Shown: piece by piece, positions 35,254-47,930 of the stretch
Layout of the letters: every line of letters begins with the position of its first letter
Numbering within the stretch: position 1 is the stretch's first letter
NCBI GenBank assembly: GCA_035236585.1
Contig: CP141128.1
Span: 27,681,618-27,745,617 of the forward strand
Reading direction: 5' to 3'
DNA: 64,000 bases
DNA from: Warburgia ugandensis
Lineage: Eukaryota > Streptophyta > Magnoliopsida > Canellales > Canellaceae
Translations under genes and position numbers: made by a program
Notes under the pieces: generated by a model
The model's database searches: none
Told to the model about the DNA's origin: nothing
The model's input: the letters and a program-made list of their open reading frames with translations, nothing else

Positions 35254-38200
35254 GTGGGTATCAAGCAGGTCATCCACTCACAGGCAGTCCTAAAAAATCC
35301 AAGTTGAGATGATAGTCCAAGTTGAGAGTTAGAGATCATATTAGCTAAATGATTAAATTATTTAGGAATTTTTAAAAGTTGAATAAGCACCACTTGGAGG
35401 AGTTGGCAGAAGAGCTAGAAATTGCAAAGATAGAGTGAAAATCATATCTAAATTAGATTGATATCGTTAATGGAAAATGACATAGTTGGAAGTCATGAAT
35501 GGTCAGGAAAAAGGAAATGATTTATTAAAAGAAAGAAAATTTCTTATGAGAATGGTAAGGTTCTTAAGGTAATAAATCAGAGTATCGTGTAAATGATTTA
35601 GTGTTTGCAATTGAAAATATTACTATTAATCGATGATTTATTAATGGAGACAACTTACCATGAGTACAAGTTCTAGAGTGAGAAGAGTACGTGTAGAGCC
35701 TTGGAGAGTACATGAATTATTTATGAGAAAAGATCTGAAGTTAGTCTTAGTGAATGAACATTTTAAAATTTTAGAAGATTATGAGAATCCTGGAGGAAAG
35801 TAGAAAATTTTGATATTGTTTTGGTGAAAGGATCTAGTCTATGATAATCTAATTAGTTGATGGAATTAGATATGTGTAGGCTATTTTATACAGTGATGTA
35901 AAGTAGCAATAAGAAAGATCAATTGGTGATTTGATGTATACTATTATAAGATAATCATAAAATCATCATGTGGGAGTACACCTATTGTTGAGATAGGATC
36001 GTCAAGTTTCTCTAGACTCGAGTTCTATGTAATCAATTGTACATAATGATCATAAAATGTATAGGTAATCATAAACTAGTGAAAAATAGAACTCTTAGCA
36101 CGTGCTCATTGTGAAAGGACTCAAGCCTTCCAAACATTTTCATTATAATGTTAGAGACACACCTAAATTATGGATGATTTGATTGTGAAAGGTAAGTAAA
36201 AATTCAATTAGGAAAACAGACAAGCAAGGACACAGAAATGTTGTATAGTTATAAGTATTATCTACCTTGGGGCATAAGCAAGGATACAATATCGATCACA
36301 TTTTGTAAACTGAACAAGAAGGTCAATTTGAAAGGAAAGAGTATTGATGAGAATTACCTATAATAAAAGTCATTACAAAGGATTAGCATAAAATAGCAAA
36401 CAAGGCATGTGATCTTAAATGACTAGGAGAGATAATGTCATGTTTTACCTAGCAAGTTGAACTAGAATCTTAAATGAACTACAATAATGACTTTTGGAAA
36501 TTTTGATAAAGAATTAATCATTGTTATGTAAAACTTAGTGATGAAAATGGGGAAGTATAAAGACAATAATGGAGATTAGATGACTTAACTTAGCTATGAT
36601 TTGCAAGATTGAAAGCATAATGTGCTCTTATAATGTCTTAAATGACGTTTTGGAAAGAGAGATTGAAGGTACTAAAAGGGAATGACAAGAATCAGTTTTA
36701 GAGATGTTACATATGAGTTAAAAGAGTTTGAGTTAATAAACAAATTTTGTGGTTTAAAATGATTAATGTTTGAAATGTTGGAATAAATAGAATGTTATAA
36801 ATGATCCTTATTATTAATCGAAAGGAAAAGTATTCATAGTGGAAATAATAGTTGGGAATTAGCTTCACCCTAAGAATTTCACAATGATGACACATACAAA
36901 GTTGAGAAATATATTGTATACAATAAGTTGTTAGGTGCATGAACAAATATAGTGAAGCTAGTAAAAAGTATAGATAGTGATAATGTGCAAGCATTGATTT
37001 GGAAGTCTTGGTATTGCTTAGGAATTTAAAAGTAGTATTCCTATAAAGAAAAGCTCATGATAATAATAAATGTCAAATTGAAAGAAGAAATTCTTGTATG
37101 GACATATCAATCACATTATGAGGATTCATTTAAGAGAAATAAAAAGGTTCAAATACTCGATATGGTTGCGTTGTGATAGTATAAATGAGATGAGAAAGTG
37201 TATGTGGCAATATTTTATGTGTTATCTATTTTGAATTAACAAGGAACATTAACCAAGAGGATAAGAGAAAGTTAACCCTTTGAAATTTCACTAAATCCTA
37301 TTCAAGGAAGTAAAATGACATTTTAGCATTTGCAATAGGTACTTAGAGATGTTACAGATATAAAATGCAATACAATATGAAATTATTTAGGAACGATGTT
37401 CAAAAGAGTTATGTTATTAAACAAGTGAGAGCTAGTTGTCTAGATATGAAGGGAATTGAAATATGTAGTAGTAATAGTAGAGAAAACTAATGATGCCTAA
37501 GAAGGTTAACATATTTTAAGAAAATCAAGACACTTTGACTTTGATTGAGTAAGAGTGTTACCATGGGAGTAGTATAATGTTAAAAAAAAAAAAAAAAAAC
37601 AACTACAGTGTAAGGGTACACAGTGAGTATTCTAATGGAAAATTTTAGATAAGTAGTTGAAAGTATGGAGTTTTGTTTATACAAGTATGTGAAGTATATT
37701 TGTATAGATTTAGTTATGGAATTTGGTGATCTTTGAACATTTTCCTAAAAGGAGTTGTTTGACTTTAACTTGAAAATTCTATTGATAATGAGAAAATTTG
37801 GTGGACAAAAGATTGGGATATAATAGAACATTATAAATTAAGAATGAGGTGTGGAAAATAAGGGGAATCATACTTAATCAATTATTAGCAGTGAGCGATT
37901 ACGATACCTACTAATTGTGGAGGGAGCATGGAATAAATAAATGACAGTTGTGATGTGGATATAAAAACTTAGAGACATACCTATGTGGTAAGAAATGGCA
38001 AACAAGGATGATTTGTTAACAAGAGGGGGTTGATCTTAAGAGTTCGCCATGGAAGCAAATCTTATTGCTTAAAGGAAATAGAAGAGTTACATAAGTGAAC
38101 ATCATGAATTTTAGGAGTTTTTCATTGGGAGTCCTATGAGTGTTAAAGAATTATGGTAACTTCAATCCAGGTTGAGATGATGATGTGCTTAGAAATATTT

Positions 38201-38291
38201 GAAATCAAGAGGAGTAAAGCATGCCTCAAGAGATAATTATATAAGGATGTACTGCAAAGTTTCAAGGAAAAAATTTCAATAGGGAGAAGCA
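35254..38291 (+). mobile_element. internal region of the 31111-42221 element
   Basis: Begins with a worn primer site (about 35255-35268, 'tgggtatcaagcaggt' against TGGTATCAGAGC) and ends with a worn polypurine stretch (about 38279-38291). Only faint integrase traces are visible. An A18 run lies at 37582-37599. The internal region is shorter than either LTR. Confidence 0.7.
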
Positions 38292-41200
38292 TGTAGCACC
38301 CTTAAATTTCTAATTCACTTTATGTACATAGAATAAACAAAAAAAAGAAGAAATGCAAAATTCAATTTACAAGATTTAAATTTTTTTAAGGATAATTAAT
38401 GAAAGACATGGAATTGACCATTGGCATATCAATATTAGTAATCTACTTGAGAAAAAGAATCTAACGACACAAAGTATGTCAAAATTAGAGTTCAGATGAA
38501 AATCTCATAACTATTTTAATTAAATATTTGATTTAAATTAATTACCAGTTAAAGTAAATAAAATTGATTATGGGTGGGACCCATGTGATGGGACATGCAG
38601 TCATAAATTCTAGTTGATTCTTACACATAATTAAATGCAACAGTGACCCACATTTATAATGGGTAACGATTACCAAAAGTATCTATATATATAATAATTA
38701 CATGACATTTAATTTTCCCCTCCCCCTTGGATTTCTCCCACGCTCTCTCTTGGACAGCTTGCCCATTAGTTGGTTAGCATGCCTGACACGAGGCTGTGCT
38801 GGGCACTGGACAGTCAGCTGACCGAGTATCCTTGCTGGTGTCACTAGAGCCAGGCAATCCTCCCTTCTCTCCTTCTCTCCTTCCTCCTCTCCCCCCTTTC
38901 GGTCGATGTTGCCACTGCAGCTTGGTGATGCACCATATACCTCAGCCAACAGATCGCTAATGAGTTTCCCCTTCTTCTCCTATCCACTTGATCGGACATA
39001 GATGCCAAATTCAGTTGGGTACCCTCTTCCTTGTCTACGCTATTCCCCCCTTGTGCGATCTGAGGCAGGCAACTAGTAGTTCCATCAGGATCTATGGGCT
39101 GGTACCACTTGAGATCAGCAGTCAGAGATGCCCATAGGAACGATTCCCTTTCTCTCTCCCTCTCGCCATGTTCCTCCCCCTCTTCTCTATTTGGTCCTAC
39201 GCAACGACCAAGCTAGGGTTGCCGACCACCACCAATTGTCAAAACCCACTCCCTTTCTCTCTTTCTCTTTCTCCCTCTTACTCTTGGTCTCATTCTTCTT
39301 TGGGCCAATGTGTCTGCATGCACACAAGCTGGCGCACAAAGCCATTGCTCCCCTCACTCCCTACCTTTTTCTCCTCTGGCATGGCCTAGCTTTCTAGCTT
39401 GTCGACATCCTTTGACCCCACCATCGCCCTTGCCCATCACCTGTCCCTCTCTGTGGTTAGGATCAGGTAGCAACCGAACTGGCCAACCAAATGTTGCCCT
39501 CATTCTCTCCTTCCCTCTTGTTGTTAGGTATAGGTGGACCCCACAACATGAGGAACAAAACCCATCAATCAATTTGGACCATCAATGATCATCAAATGGT
39601 GATGTGAAGCCGAAATAATGTACAATCATGATTGTGTTGATTTATAACTGATTTGATCATCCAAATGTCACCAAATGTCAAATCCATGATTGAATTAGTA
39701 AAACCCCACATGATCCAACAATTAATCAATCACTAAAACTTAGACCTGCTATTGATCTAGCCTCTTATCACGATCCAACCCTTGATCAGCCACGAGATAC
39801 TAGATTTGCATTCAATCTGTCCCTCTAAGATGATCTAACCCTTGATTAACTAGATAGCACCTAAATCTACCACGGATTTGAGCTTCCATGTAGATTTGAT
39901 CATAGATCTAGCACTTGATCTGAGCTGTTCATTTTTGAATTTTGGGATCAAAGGCGATCAAACCCAATCAAGCCATGTCAGACACAACTTCATACATGAA
40001 TTTAAGTGATAAGAGGTAAGATCACTATCAAATGTTATTTAAATCAATTAAATATCATTTTCTTTTATTCCTAAAAAATTGTAGACATTCTACAAAATAC
40101 ACAAGATTAGAATGGATTAAACCTTGGGAAAGAACAATTGAACTATTTATATTATTAATTAGATTAATCTAATTGTTACATTATTTTGATGACCTTAGAT
40201 TCAAAGATTTGGTGTTGGGAGGACTTGGAACTATTGATGTAATTGACTAGAATTTAATCTAACCGTCGAATCAATATATCAAACATTGAAAAATAAAATA
40301 GAGTATGTCAGGCTAAGATTAATAGAAGTTGAGAATAGATAGATGGTTTGGACCATTGATCTTTAATCAACAGTCAGGATTTGAGGACATCACAAAATAA
40401 AGAGATGTACCTAAGATCAGATATACGTAAGGGCAAGATCATCATATTTAATGATGATTAAAGGCTAGATGAGTAATAACTAAAAAATTGTAAGTGATTA
40501 ACCTAAAATGTACGCATGACTTGACAGATTCGTTGATTGATATGACATTGAGACTATTGGACATTCTGAGGATTTGAATATGCCTTATTGGAGGTAGGTG
40601 GAATTTAAGATGCTAATTTTCACAAATTGCATGATCTATTGATATGGTTATGATGCTATTTTTGATATTTGCATGATATTTGAATTGCATGAATTATTTA
40701 ATGCAATTATTTTGCAGTATTGTACGTAAAGTATTTATGAGAATTGAAAACACATGTCATTTATTTAAAATGCATGACTTAAGATTGCAATGCATGTTTT
40801 ATATTCACATGGTTTGATTTGATAGCCAGGTGGGCTTGTTTTTGGTACATGATAGGTTATTTTTGTGATTTGATATGAGATATGCATATAGCTTGATGGT
40901 TTCATGATATCTAGGCATGGAGGCCTGAGGGTTTTGTTTTTGATAAGCATGTACTTGGGGGATGCTATGTTAAGAGGGATGTAGGGCTGACCACTCACCC
41001 TCTAACTTTGTGATATAATAGACACCTGCCCCATAAAAAGACAAACACTATAGGGAGTGGTATCATAGGTAGTTCGTGCTATGGTTTCTACCCTCACCTA
41101 TGCAGGGCTGACCCTAGTCTTTTATTTTGATGTCGACAGGGAGTGGCAATCGATAGACCTGGGAGTTGGTTATTACTACAGCATAGCAATCCCTTGTATT

Positions 41201-42221
41201 TTCTTACATAGTGTTGGGGGCACGACTGAGCAATAGCATGTATGCTTAGTTTTCTTTGGAGATCTGGTTGCTGTGATCACAATTGAGTGACAGTGCTGTG
41301 AATGTGGTATGATGATATGCTTGGTATGAGCTCATGACCATTATGTATAACCAGTGTTGACTAGATGATTGTGGGCCCCGTATAGCTAGGGGTGTGACCA
41401 CTGATGACTATATTCACTAATTTCATGAGTTTAACATCGTTTAACTCATTTGATTGTTTACTATCTTTATTCATCATTTGTGCATGACCTTGCATTGCTG
41501 GATCTATTTGTGATGTTTATAGATATTCATAAAGTTTACTTAAGATATTGATTGTGATTTGAGCATGATATTTTGCTACTAGATTTATTCATGATTTTTA
41601 CATGAACGCTTTGAAATTTGATATTCTAAAGTTTAGATTATCTAAAATTTAATCATGCAGATTATTGATGCAAAATGTTCTATGCATTGAAAGGCTTATT
41701 ACATTGTGAAAGAAAATATTTTATTTCAGCTTTCATAAGCATCTTATTACCCCACCAAGCATGGCTTGCTAAGGCATTGCATTATTGTTGCAATGCCTTA
41801 GATATTGAGCTATTGATTGGACTGATGTGGAGCCAGACGAGTAGCTGATCGAGATATCATCATTTGAGGGAATGTTTTAATTTTACTTGTACTATACATG
41901 TACATCTGTGGTATTTGGACTTGAATTGTGATGATACAGAGACTATGGCTGTTTACTGGATGTGTCCTAAAGAAGTAAACGTGTTTTTAAAAAATGTGTA
42001 CTTTAAAAATGATCTTTCTTTTTCAAGTTTTTAAAATTTAAATATCAAACTGAATCACAAATAATTAAGTAATGAGTCGGTGGTTGACGCTTGGGTTTTT
42101 AAAATGAAATTCATTGAAAATGTTTTCTACTATTTTGTTTATGAAATTGTTTTTCAAAAATTTGGGCCCCACCTTTTGAAAGAATTTGTGCAAAAGTGTT
42201 TGAAAAACTTAGGTCATCACA
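38292..42221 (+). repeat. 3' LTR (3.9 kb)
   Basis: Starts TGTAGCACCC and ends GGTCATCACA. Collinear with 31111-35253 along its whole length at roughly 85% identity by eye. Confidence 0.9.
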
Positions 42222-42226
42222 AAAAC
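42222..42226. repeat. target site duplication (right), AAAAC
   Basis: Matches 31106-31110. RTE 5' UTR sequence continues directly after it. Confidence 0.85.
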
Positions 42227-45049
42227 CCTCCTCCTTTATCCTGACTTAGGATCAGTTGCAATAAAACCATATAGAATTAAAACCACATAGTGAAATCATT
42301 GTTTTATGAAACCATTGTTCTTGGTGGGAAGAATGGCATTCCAAGGCATTGTTCCCTTCATTATAAGCTCTGGTGCCCATGTTCTCTCATTTGCCCACAG
42401 AAAATATCAATCTAACAGTTGAATTATAAATTAGAGTTCTCAGTGGTTGTAAATCATTGGATTACTATTAGATATATAGATGTTGGACTTTTAAGCTATA
42501 ACTTTCAGGCTATAAAACATGATCCAACTATTGGATTGATTATAAACTAAAAACTTAGACATATATGAACATTGGTAATGCATGAACTTTATATCCTACT
42601 ATTAAAAAAAGGATCTAGTCCTAGATCAAGAGATTAAAGTTAGTGATCAGCAAAAAAACTAATTTTTAATCTTGCTGATTAGTAATTACATATGCTAAAA
42701 GAGTGATATGGGCCATGGATTGACAATCAGGAGTATTGATCTATGTTTCTAATAGTAGTTGGAGAGTAAATTGAATGATCATGATTGTGTTGATGTGTGC
42801 TAATTACTAATGGAAAAGTGATCTACAATTGAACTTGACTGTGGATAATCAATGAAAGATCTAGATTGCAAACTATGAAGAAATTTAATAGAAATGTGTG
42901 AATATTTTATAGACTTGCACGTCATTAAGGATAAAATCTTAACAACCAATCTTAATCACTGATAAGTAAGTGGATTTAATGGTTATGAAGCTAGAGGAAT
43001 AAGTAAATGCCACACGAGGTAGTTAGATTTGAGATTGCTTTGTTTTCTATATATTTGAATTATAATTGCTAGGAAATTTTGATAGAGTATGTGATAAATG
43101 CATATAAACATGCGTATTGTGTAATTAATTATGATTTAAATTATGAATGAAAATGTACAAGTTATTTAGGATTTGTCTTGTAAGAATTGTTTGCAAGATT
43201 GTTTAGTAGTATTTAGGTATGTGATAACCCATATTTTATGTATATGTTTTTTGTGGATTTGATAGAATGAGATTTTATTGTAGAAAAGATAAGGCAAGCT
43301 ATGGAAGTTGGCTTGGGCTGGGTTAAGTTATAAGATCCCTGTCATTTTATTGATGAGAGAAAATGTTGTGTGGCACTAGCAAGCTTCTAGGTGCTTAGTA
43401 TTTCTAATGGATTGCAAGGATTAGTTTTAGATGATTTTTCAATGGACTTCAAGGATTTGTTTTGATGAATTTTTCCATAGGATTTTATTGTTTATGATTT
43501 TGAGCTTACATGGACGGCAAGATGTAATGCTTGTAAGTAGGATTTTGATTTGGTCTTGAGATTATAGGGATGAATAAGTAACACCCAAAGTGTGATTTCG
43601 ATTGCGCACCAAGGTGGAAATGAGTTTTTATTTGAGAATCAGGCAACTCATGAAAGTTGGACCTATAAGACCCCGTCTGGTTCTACATTATGAGGTGCAG
43701 GTGGCCTTTGATTTTCAAAACAATAGCATGCTTACATGGCTATTGTTTATGGGTAGAATGTATCATGGAAGACAATGCTCATTTTGTGGTGGCCCCCATG
43801 AGTCATAGTGTAGTACATGTGGTATCCATGTACGAACATAGTGGGACAGGATCCTCTACGTGCATTATATACCATACTATAATAGACACATGTGCTGACA
43901 TAGCAGTTGTCCTTTTAAGGATATGGACCATATGTGCCTCTATGACTTGTAGTTGGAGGCCACTATACTGGATTGGACATCACTAATAGTTGGATATTTT
44001 GACCATCCTTCAGTATGTTTTGTATTAAACTGAGATTTAGTAGCACGGTATATATGACGATGTGATGTTTTATGCATATTCCTGTATGTTTTGTATTCTC
44101 TCATTGATTGAAAATTTGACATTGACTGGGATTTGAACATAATGTATTGGTATAGACGCATCAAGATTTCATATTTATCACTTACATACTAAATCTTAAT
44201 CTTAGGTGGGATATAGTTATATGGACATGCATCATGAACTTATGATTCTAAGAAATGCATTGTGTTATTTGAATTGAAATGCAGATTGAGATGATTTTAC
44301 CATGATAGAGATGTATGATAGTTTTGTATTCACAATGTATATGATTTGATTTCGTCTTGAATTGATGTTCGATAGCTCATGACTCCACAGATTTCAACTT
44401 TTTTATGCAACATGGTATTTGTGTTTATAGTGCAAATCTTGTTTTTATGCATGTACACATCTTGTTCTACCTACAAGAGCAAGCTTGCTAAGCTATTGTA
44501 TTTTTTTACAATATCATAGATTTAATGAAATAGAATAGAAGAAAATGCAAAAGATGAAATGATGAGTTGCAAAAGAGATTAGTGGTAGTATTGCCAAAGT
44601 AAGTATAAGGTCATGTGGATATTCAGTCTAGAATTGATGTATTATAAATTTAATTTATTTTCTTTTGGATATGTGGAAGTGTATTATGGATGCATGTATT
44701 GACTATTGCTAATGGATAGATTCTAGCAATGACAAAAATGATTTTCAAACTATCTCTTTTAAAAGTAAAAATGTATGAATGTTGTTTATTAGGGATACAA
44801 CATTGCATGCAAAAAATGTATAATATCCAAGAAAGAGAGGAAACTATGCTGAATTTTTGGTAAAAATGAAATGATAAATTTATATTAGATCATTCTTTGC
44901 AAAGTAGTAATGACACTCTAGGTTTTTGGAAAAATCTTTTCGTAGAAAAATGTTTCCACTATTTGTTTCTAAAAGGAATTTTTAACTAAAGGCCTCTCTT
45001 TTAAAAAAGAATTAAGAAACAATCATTTAAAAACTCAATTCATCACAAT

Positions 45050-45061
45050 TGGTATTAGAGC
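45050..45061 (+). other. primer binding site (tRNA-iMet type)
   Basis: TGGTATTAGAGC lies two bases after the LTR end at 45047 and has one difference from the usual TGGTATCAGAGC. Confidence 0.8.
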
Positions 45062-45127
45062 TTAGTCTAATCCATTAACAGCTAGTCCTACATGTTTGAA
45101 AGTTATATATAGCCAATAAGTGAGAGT

Positions 45128-45132
45128 TGGTT
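45128..45132. repeat. target site duplication (left), TGGTT
   Basis: Identical to 53305-53309. Confidence 0.8.
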
Positions 45133-47930
45133 TGTAATAACCCCAGATTTTTGTAAATTATTGAGGAAAATCAATAAATTTATTAAACCATAATTTAAAA
45201 TATGAATATTTTGAATGTACTTGGAAAACAATTCGAAATGACATTAAGTACGTTCAATTCCGAGTTAAAATGAAAAATCCCTAATTTTCTAAAGAAAAGG
45301 GTAAAATGGTAATTTCACTCATAACAAAGAATTAAAACATGAATATTCGAAATGTACACAGAAAGTTGATTGAAATGACTCTAAGAACATTAAATTTTGA
45401 GTTCGAAAAAATAGTGCCTATTTTTCTCCATTTTTGGGAATAAAAGGGCAAAACAATCATTTCATTTTTTAGTTGGATCCACAAAAATTAAGTAAAGACT
45501 AAGATCTGCAATGATGCAAGTTAAGAATCATCCAATACTCAAACCCTAGTGGAGGTAGTGAAATTTTCACTCCCCATTTTAATATTTTGAGTGGAATTTA
45601 GATTAAAATAAGAAATTAATAAAAAAATTACAAAAACTACCTATAAATACCTCTAAAAATTCTACCAAAATTTTCAAAACTTCACCATGAAATTTCCTAG
45701 ATCTCCTAGAAAATCAGGCAAAACTCCTCCCCCATTTTCCCTAATCTCTTTTTTTTCCTCTTTCTCTCTCCTCTCTCTTGAATAGTACAAGAGCCCTAAA
45801 TTCAATTAGCCACTCCGTTACAGATAAAATTTCAAAAATCTCACCATACATATTGTTCTAAATCCTCTAATCTACAAAACCCTCAAAGTAATTTCAAGAT
45901 CCAATGGTTCAATCAACGAAAAAACACAAATCAAGATTTATTCAGTGAGTTATGACATACGACGAGGATTTATTTATTTTGTCATCAATTCTTAATTTCT
46001 AAGCAAATCAGGTAGGTGGATATCATCCCATATTCATTTTATGTCATGCTTGTTATTTTTAATTTTACTAAATTTGATTTTCTATTAATTTTTGGGAAAA
46101 TCAAGTTTTAATGAAAAACCCTCCAAATCGGCATCATGGGGGGCTCAGATTAAAAATTTGATCCATTCAATTGATTTAGAAGGATCCAAAACTTCTAGGA
46201 TAGTGGTCAAAGAAAATTTTAATTGAGTTTTGATTATAGATTTGAATGGATCTAATTGGATGGTCCAGAATGGACTGTCTAAACTCTTATAGATGGGATC
46301 CTAAGATGCACTTTCGGAATGCCACACAGGGATGCTCCCCATGGGAATGTCTCTACATGTACAAACCTCATGTGGGGAGTTCAGCTTGCATGAAGGTCGG
46401 TCGCGGGTGAGCAAACGCAACCTGCTTCTTGGTGACGGGGACGCCACTTGCTTTGCTAGGAGATCTTGTGATGTTTAATTTCTTATGAACTAATAAAATT
46501 TAACAAATATTTCAAAAAAAAATTTGTTTAAAGAAAATAAGATTCTTACTTCCATGATCTTGAAGATCTAAGATCATCATACCTTAAAGATCTGATCTAT
46601 TTATGTTAGAATGATGAGGATATGTCGAATTAATGGTTAATTATGACATATCTACAAGGAATTGATGGAATCTAGCATTATGTTAAAAATACCCTAAATA
46701 ATTGTAAAGGAACCTCTTAGTCAGTAAGATCAAGCATGATCAAACCCTATGGATGTGTTGGATGAAGTTAATAATGATGAGATTTAGTATGATCATGGAT
46801 CAGTTATGACAAAAACATGTGAGGATGATCTTTGGACCTTTAATGTGATTAAAACCCTAAGATTAATGAGATGGACATAAACTCTAATGGTTGGATCATA
46901 TTAAAAGAATTTAATAATCTTAAATTGTTATTTTAATTGTCTTTAATTACTAATTGAATTGTGAATTTGATTTATGGCATGAAATAAGATCCATGCTAGT
47001 TTAATTCTTCACTTATAGTATAATTGCTTTATATTGCCTTAGATTATTCATACCTTGTACCATTATTCTTAGGTTTACATTGGCTTATGCTTTAAAATTT
47101 ATAATTGATTTACTGTCAAATCTTCTTAGTAGATTTGACTATTAATTAGTTATGATATAAAGAGCATAAATCACCAAAAATGTAACCTAAAGAGAAATTA
47201 GAGTTTCATGACACAAATAAGAAAGAATGACTTTGCTTGGACTTAATTAGTTAGTAGAAAAATATAAGGAATGGTTCACCATCTACTTGGCCCAAAGTGG
47301 GAGAATAATAAACCTCCATGAATGACATTATGGATATTCATGGAAATTAATAAAAATCAAGTAGAGATAAATTTAGGGTATACGAGCTCATAGGAACCTT
47401 ATGAAAGGTTGAGCTAAGGTCACTCTAGTGGACACTGAACATTGTGGTTAAGGAGGTTCTCTAATAAAGTCTCGCTCTTCCCTCACCTTCTGATGACATT
47501 TGTTGAGGTCTAAATGCCTCCTTACATGAAGATTGAAGTAACCACTTAAGCAAACTATAGCTCATAAGCCATAGTCAATTAAAAATAAGAGGGGCTATCT
47601 AGAATTAGGAGTGAATATATTATACTCAAACAAGTAAAACACTAATTGGTTAAGAAATAATAATAAGAATATAAAAGGTTAGCAAATTATCTAATCCTAA
47701 TAAAAATTGTAAATAAGTAAGAATGATCAAACAAGATCCAAGAGAGATCTTGAATGATCAAAAACAACAAAAGAAAAGAAATACAAATGTAGAGTAAATT
47801 GCTGTTGTATGATTATACTTGTAATATAGAGTTATTAGATTAGAAAATCTGAACCCTTAATCATATATGATTCAAGGAGGAAAGATTCGAATTATCCTAC
47901 TTAAGGATGATCAAAAGACTATGTATTATT
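45133..47930 (+). repeat. 1587-type LTR, 5' portion
   Basis: Collinear with 1587 to about 5480, including the TATA position and the 'gggagaataataaacc' segment (47309 versus 4856). Similarity fades near 47930. Confidence 0.7.
45642..45649 (+). promoter_or_regulatory. TATA box
   Basis: TATAAATA about 510 bp into the LTR, matching the position in the solo LTR at 2126-2133. A pyrimidine-rich leader follows at about 45740-45780. Confidence 0.55.

Larger units (their letters stand above)
31111..42221 (+). mobile_element. old Tekay-type LTR element with long LTRs and a short internal region
   Basis: LTRs at 31111-35253 and 38292-42221, TGTARCACC...TCACA ends, flanked by the identical 5 bp AAAAC at 31106-31110 and 42222-42226. 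The internal region of about 3.0 kb retains only traces of integrase (about 37080-37250, 'EEILVWTYQSHY'-like), so much of the coding part is gone. The first ~430 bp of the LTRs differ at roughly 13-15% of sites by eye. This puts insertion at about 5 million years on grass rates and more than 15 million on slower woody rates. It lies inside the 5' UTR of the RTE LINE. Many breaks; fossil. Confidence 0.9.
25414..42400 (-). mobile_element. RTE-type LINE (non-LTR retrotransposon), interrupted twice
   Basis: On the minus strand: 5' UTR (about 42227-42400 and 30850-31105, with the 'gtcaggataaaggaggaggg' context typical of plant RTE 5' ends), apurinic-type endonuclease (about 30074-30850), reverse transcriptase (28939-29950 and 25800-26334), the C-terminal domain (25434-25787) and a 3' end made of a short TGA/TCA tandem repeat (25414-25429). 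Two later insertions, 26340-28933 and 31111-42221, account for the rest of the span. Frames are broken by stops and shifts throughout. The 5' border is estimated and no clear target duplication was found. Confidence 0.8.
24201..45047 (+). repeat. Tekay-type LTR (array LTR 2), split by later insertions
   Basis: Starts TGTAACAATC after a polypurine tract. The matching end 'cattcatcaca'-type tail is at 45047, directly before a primer binding site. The intervening DNA is explained by an RTE LINE (25414 to about 42400) and its own insertions. What remains, 24201-25413 plus about 42400-45047, is about 3.9 kb, similar to the 3.9-4.1 kb LTRs at 31111 and 38292. The segment 43985-45047 matches 54425-55594. 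That one LTR has a PPT on its left and a PBS on its right is what suggests a tandem array. The two halves were joined by reasoning, not by an outside reference copy. Confidence 0.6.
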
